Shown here: positions 60,751-64,000 of the stretch, piece after piece
How the letters are laid out: the number at the start of each line of letters is the position of its first letter
Numbering within the stretch: the first letter of the stretch is position 1
Source: Lewinellaceae bacterium
Lineage (GTDB): Bacteria > Bacteroidota > Bacteroidia > Chitinophagales > Saprospiraceae
Direction: 5' to 3'
Length of the DNA stretch: 64,000 bases
Assembly: GCA_020636435.1 (NCBI GenBank)
Contig: JACJXX010000001.1
Location: forward strand, 4,481,001-4,545,000
The notes under the pieces: model-generated
Databases searched by the model: none
Told to the model about the DNA's origin: nothing
What the model saw: only the letters and a program-made list of their open reading frames with translations
Made by a program: the position numbers and the translations under genes

Positions 60751-61341
60751 ATGACCATCGCTTTGCCTTTAGAATACGACGAAAAAAGCTTGATCACGGC
60801 ATGCGTTCGCCAAGAACGCTGGGCCCAAAAGGTGCTGTATGAAGAACACTACAGCCGGATGATGGGCGTTTGCCTACGCTATTCCAAGGATCAGGAAGAA
60901 GCGCTGGACATTCTGCACGAGGGCTTCATCAAAGTATTCAAAAACATCAAAAAATATCAGCCGGGAACGTCACTTTCGGCGTGGATACGGCGTATAATGG
61001 TAAATACGGCCATTGATTCTTATCGAAAGGCTATTCGCAGGCGGACGGAGGACATCGAACAAGCTTATGACCTGAGCACTACTGACGCCGACGCCATCAG
61101 CCAGTGCACTGAAAAAGAAATCCTGGACGCCGTCCAGCAATTGTCACCCGCTTATCGCGCGGTATTCAACCTCTATGTCATCGAAGGCTATTCCCACCGG
61201 GAAATTGCCGAGATGCTGGATATTACCGAGAGCACTTCCCGGTCTAACCTGGTGAAGGCGCGCTCTAAACTACAAGCTTTATTGAGCTCGAGATCATACG
61301 GTTATGGCGAAGAAGATGAATCCGATAGACCGAATCCTTAA
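60751..61341 (+). CDS. ECF-like RNA polymerase sigma factor
   Basis: A 196-residue sigma-70-family protein. Region 2: WAQKVLYEEHYSRMMGVCLR, DQEEALDILHEGFIKVFKNI. Region 4: LSPAYRAVFNLYVIEGYSHR and EIAEMLDITESTSRSNLVKA. This subtype (long region 2 with the YSRMMGVCLRY pattern) is abundant in Bacteroidota. The ATG at 60751 (MTIALPLEYDEKSLI) is preferred over an upstream GTG. It overlaps the following membrane-protein gene by 38 bases, so the two are coupled; that protein is the likely anti-sigma. Confidence 0.9.
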   Translation: MTIALPLEYDEKSLITACVRQERWAQKVLYEEHYSRMMGVCLRYSKDQEEALDILHEGFIKVFKNIKKYQPGTSLSAWIRRIMVNTAIDSYRKAIRRRTEDIEQAYDLSTTDADAISQCTEKEILDAVQQLSPAYRAVFNLYVIEGYSHREIAEMLDITESTSRSNLVKARSKLQALLSSRSYGYGEEDESDRPNP

Positions 61342-62845
61342 GGAAAAGCTGGAGGGCATGCAGGTGCCCTTCGACGCCGGTTCCTGGCAGCTTATGGAAC
61401 AGAAGCTGGAGGAAGAGCCTATTGGTATGGAAGGCCAGCAGATTGCGGATATTAAAGATATTGACGAGGCTGTTTTTGAGAAGCTCCACCGCTATAGCGC
61501 GCCCTATCACCCCGGCCACTGGAAGCGCATGGAAGCTCTCCTGGAAGAGGCCTTTGCCTGGCCGCGCCAGGTGCTGCGCTACAAGCTCGCCGAGATGATG
61601 CTCATGCTGCTGCTGTTTTTATTGCTCTGGCAGTATGCGCCTACGGCCGGCTCCGGCTCGCCAATTCCCCGTGCGCTGGAATCGACGCCTTCGGCAACTC
61701 CCGCTGCTGAAAATCCGACAACTACCCGAGGGGCAGCTGACATGGCGCCTCAGGCTGCATTATCCGGTAAAAAACCGAATATTCCAGATGGCTTTTCAAT
61801 GGAAAGCGCTTCCCCGTTGGCCGGCACAGCCGCAGAAGGAGGCGCCGGCATTGTTTCCGGAAGCGGCGCCCTGGCTCCGGGCGATGCGCTCCCGGCAAAG
61901 GGTGTTTTCTCCGCCGGGAAAGACATCGAAAAAGCTTCATCAAGCCTCTTTGCTCCATTGGCGCCGGTGGCCCTGCGCCCCTCTTCCCCGGAGGCTCCGA
62001 AATATGCTTTACCGGAGAAAGCAACTTCCAATACCGGTTCCCTGGCTGAATTGTTTTGGCTGGAGACGCTGCCGGGCAAATTGTCCTACGACGGGCTGAG
62101 AGATATTGGCGAGTCCTCCTTCATCAAAAACAAAAGCAGAATCGCCTTGCGGGTAGGTATGTTCGGAAGCGCGGAGTACAACCATATTACCGTTCCTTCC
62201 AGCGAGGAGAAAAAACTGGAAAATGAGTTGCAGCGCTACGCAATGGGTTACGGCGGCGGCCTGTCCCTGGGCATGGGAATAGGGCGTTTTGAAATAGAAA
62301 CGGGCGCCATCTACGCTGCGCGCCAGTATCCGGTGGGCTTGCTTTACGTCAAGGGTAGCGTAGGGTCCGGTTTGCAGGGGCAACTCCTGGAAGCCAGCGA
62401 ACTCAATATCATCAATGTGCCACTCCACTTCCGGTACAACTTCCTGCACCGGGGCAGCTGGCGGGCTTATGCCCTGGCGGGCGCCTCCCTGCAGGTGGCT
62501 TTTCAGCGCAACTACTACGTCACCGATGATCCACAGTTTGACTTTCTGCCGATGCAACCGCCGCCGTCGCCGGCGCCTCCTGCCCCTGCCGACGAGTCGT
62601 CAACCATCGACCGCATACGCAGGTCTGGCCTGGGATGGTTCGAAGGAGGCACCTTCGAAGAAAACGCCTACCTGACCGGCAACCTGGGCCTCGGCCTGGA
62701 ACGATACATCAACTCCCGCTGGAGCCTCTTCGTCCAGCCTACTTACCAGCATTCCCTTCAGTACTTCCGCGTTGGCCTGGGGCCTAATGCCGACCAGATC
62801 AACTCGCTTTCGGTGCTTTTCGGGGCTAAAGTTCGGGTGAAGTAG
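61304..62845 (+). CDS. Anti-sigma-like protein fused to an outer-membrane beta-barrel domain
   Basis: A 513-residue protein. The N-terminus (about 1-95) has two short repeats, MQVPFDAGSWQLMEQKLEEE and APYHPGHWKRMEALLEEA, and is presumably cytoplasmic. One membrane helix (AEMMLMLLLFLLLWQYA) follows, then about 150 residues of low-complexity Ala/Pro/Ser linker, and a C-terminal half with amphipathic strands (RIALRVGMFGSAEYNHITVP, YGGGLSLGMGIGRFEIETGA, NLGLGLERYINSRWSLFVQP, SLSVLFGAKVRVK) like PorT/OMP_b-brl proteins. Overlap with the sigma gene supports an anti-sigma role. The topology could bridge both membranes; this is inference. Confidence 0.7.
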   Translation: MAKKMNPIDRILKEKLEGMQVPFDAGSWQLMEQKLEEEPIGMEGQQIADIKDIDEAVFEKLHRYSAPYHPGHWKRMEALLEEAFAWPRQVLRYKLAEMMLMLLLFLLLWQYAPTAGSGSPIPRALESTPSATPAAENPTTTRGAADMAPQAALSGKKPNIPDGFSMESASPLAGTAAEGGAGIVSGSGALAPGDALPAKGVFSAGKDIEKASSSLFAPLAPVALRPSSPEAPKYALPEKATSNTGSLAELFWLETLPGKLSYDGLRDIGESSFIKNKSRIALRVGMFGSAEYNHITVPSSEEKKLENELQRYAMGYGGGLSLGMGIGRFEIETGAIYAARQYPVGLLYVKGSVGSGLQGQLLEASELNIINVPLHFRYNFLHRGSWRAYALAGASLQVAFQRNYYVTDDPQFDFLPMQPPPSPAPPAPADESSTIDRIRRSGLGWFEGGTFEENAYLTGNLGLGLERYINSRWSLFVQPTYQHSLQYFRVGLGPNADQINSLSVLFGAKVRVK

Positions 62846-62847
62846 GC

Positions 62848-64000
62848 TCAAGCGTTGGTTGCCGCCTTGCTGGTTGCCGCCAGCTTATACCCTTCGAACC
62901 AGAATACCGTCAGGAAAGCGATTAAGGCACAGATAGCCCACAGGTGAGGGGTAAGCTGCGACAGATGAAAGGTAGTTCGCACCACAGGCACGAACTGCAG
63001 GGCCGCCAACAGCAGCAGGGAAGCCCCCAGCATCAAAGGCAATAGGTTGTTTGGGTAGCGGATAGTGGTAAAGATCGTCTCCCGGAAAGATCGGTTTACC
63101 AGGGTTAGGAATATATTGCTGATGATCAGGGTGATGAAAGCCATTGTCCGGGTGGAAGCTTCATCCATGCCGGATGCCATAGCCCAGTAATAGGCGCCCA
63201 ACACGCCGCAGGCGATGATCAGCCCCTGCAGGATGCTGCCCGAAAGCTCCCGCCAGGAAAACAGGCTGGCGGAAGGATCGCGCGGCTTTTGGCTCATTAC
63301 GCCGGTTTCCATCGGTTCGTTCTCAAAGAAAATAGAGCAGGTTGGGCCCATGATCATCTCCAGGAAGATAATGTGCACCGGGGAAAAGATGTTGCGGTAT
63401 TCCCAGTTGAGCACCAATGGCATCAGGACGACGAGGATGATGGGGATGTGGATGGAAATGATATAGCGGATCGCCTTTTTTAGGTTGTGATAGATTTTGC
63501 GCCCGTTGGCGATGGCCTCAGCCATCTTTTCCAGTTTGTCATCAGTGATAACCAGGGCGGCGGCTTTTTTGGCGATATCTGTCCCGCGGTCCCCCATGGC
63601 CACTCCGATGTGGGCGGCTTTGAGGGCGGGGCCGTCATTGACGCCATCGCCGGTCATGGCCACTATCTGGCCGTTGGCCTTCAGGGCTTCCACCACTTTG
63701 AACTTAGCTTCGGGAAACATGCGGGCGAAAATATTGACGGTATCTACTGCTTCCCGCAGTTTTTCCCCAGGCATATTCATCACTGCCTCGCCCAAAAGGT
63801 ACTGCCCATTGTGGCGGAGGCCACTTTCTCCGGCAATGGTCAGGGCTGTCGCGGCGTAGTCGCCAGTGATCATCTTCACCTGTATGCCCGCCTGGTAAAA
63901 CTGGCTGAACACTTCCCGGATACCCTTCTTTGGTGGGTCGTAAAGGGCAGCCAGGCCCAGGAACTGCCACTCGAAATCGTCCTGCCGTTCCGGAAAAGCA
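62848..64000 (-). CDS. Cation-translocating P-type ATPase (C-terminal part; gene continues past the right edge)
   Basis: The frame is open to the window edge on the minus strand (first visible residues AFPERQDDFEWQFLGLAALY), so the N-terminal half, with the phosphorylated Asp, lies outside. Visible: QAGIQVKMITGDYAATALTI, the hinge motif MTGDGVNDGPALKAAHIGVA, MGDRGTDIAKKAAALVITDD, and the C-terminal membrane helices (IISIHIPIILVVLMPLVLNW, IIFLEMIMGPTCSIFFENEP). The pattern is that of PMA1/SERCA-like (type II) cation ATPases, probably Ca2+-transporting. Its stop lies two bases beyond the end of the convergent beta-barrel gene. Confidence 0.9.
   Translation of the reverse strand, partial: AFPERQDDFEWQFLGLAALYDPPKKGIREVFSQFYQAGIQVKMITGDYAATALTIAGESGLRHNGQYLLGEAVMNMPGEKLREAVDTVNIFARMFPEAKFKVVEALKANGQIVAMTGDGVNDGPALKAAHIGVAMGDRGTDIAKKAAALVITDDKLEKMAEAIANGRKIYHNLKKAIRYIISIHIPIILVVLMPLVLNWEYRNIFSPVHIIFLEMIMGPTCSIFFENEPMETGVMSQKPRDPSASLFSWRELSGSILQGLIIACGVLGAYYWAMASGMDEASTRTMAFITLIISNIFLTLVNRSFRETIFTTIRYPNNLLPLMLGASLLLLAALQFVPVVRTTFHLSQLTPHLWAICALIAFLTVFWFEGYKLAATSKAATNA

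Noticed and set aside
1..64000. tRNA and rRNA genes
   Set aside because: No cloverleaf-like or rRNA-like sequence was recognised by eye; a covariance-model scan would be needed to exclude them fully.

Overview
The window looks like a chromosomal segment of a Bacteroidota bacterium, most likely Saprospiria-like. The evidence is a type IX secretion C-terminal sorting domain, a DUF4271 membrane protein beside hemD, a GldM-C-like protein, TAnnTTTG promoter elements, TlpA and Spy-like envelope proteins, and GC-rich backbone genes cut by AT-rich imports. No rRNA, tRNA or CRISPR array was seen.

Layout. 0-9 kb is backbone: clpX (5' cut by the edge), a DoxX protein, an Uma2-like relic, truA, a two-component system, a DUF4271 protein with hemD, a CoA-pyrophosphatase-type NUDIX enzyme and an RpiB-like isomerase. 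9.3-13.5 kb is a three-subunit molybdenum hydroxylase operon of the YagT/YagR/YagS type with a Tat signal. 14.2-29.4 kb is a mobile-element pile-up: three IS91-family units, each a tyrosine integrase followed by an HUH transposase, plus two relics and one intact IS1634-family element. Between them lie AT-rich passenger genes: a GldM-C-like protein, a nucleotidyltransferase pair, an antitoxin/PIN pair, a VIT-family transporter and an orphan. The IS genes carry many very small palindromic insertions. 29.5-34.1 kb is a 2-oxoacid:ferredoxin oxidoreductase operon with a GltD-like Fe-S flavoprotein.

34.9-38.8 kb holds a two-gene unit: a secreted-anchor, coiled-coil membrane protein and a 716-aa caspase-family protease. 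This is my main candidate for an undescribed system. 39-41.7 kb is an envelope-stress style operon (ECF sigma, anti-sigma, two Spy/CpxP-like proteins, one with a T9SS tail). 41.9-64 kb is backbone: a double-length eukaryote-type phosphofructokinase, a TlpA thioredoxin, a glycosyltransferase, BtpA and PsuG (divergent), a SPOR-like protein, prfC, a frameshifted cation/proton antiporter, a SulP transporter, a TetR regulator, topoisomerase IV subunit A, an ECF sigma with an anti-sigma/beta-barrel fusion, and a P-type ATPase cut by the right edge.

Intergenic DNA carries at least four repeat families: TIR elements of about 110-160 bp with 8-bp target duplications (three copies), micro-palindromes of 18-48 bp, heptamer/octamer arrays, and long GC-rich hairpins. 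The TIR elements and the 48-bp palindromes look mobile because the interrupted reading frames and target duplications can be read directly from the sequence.
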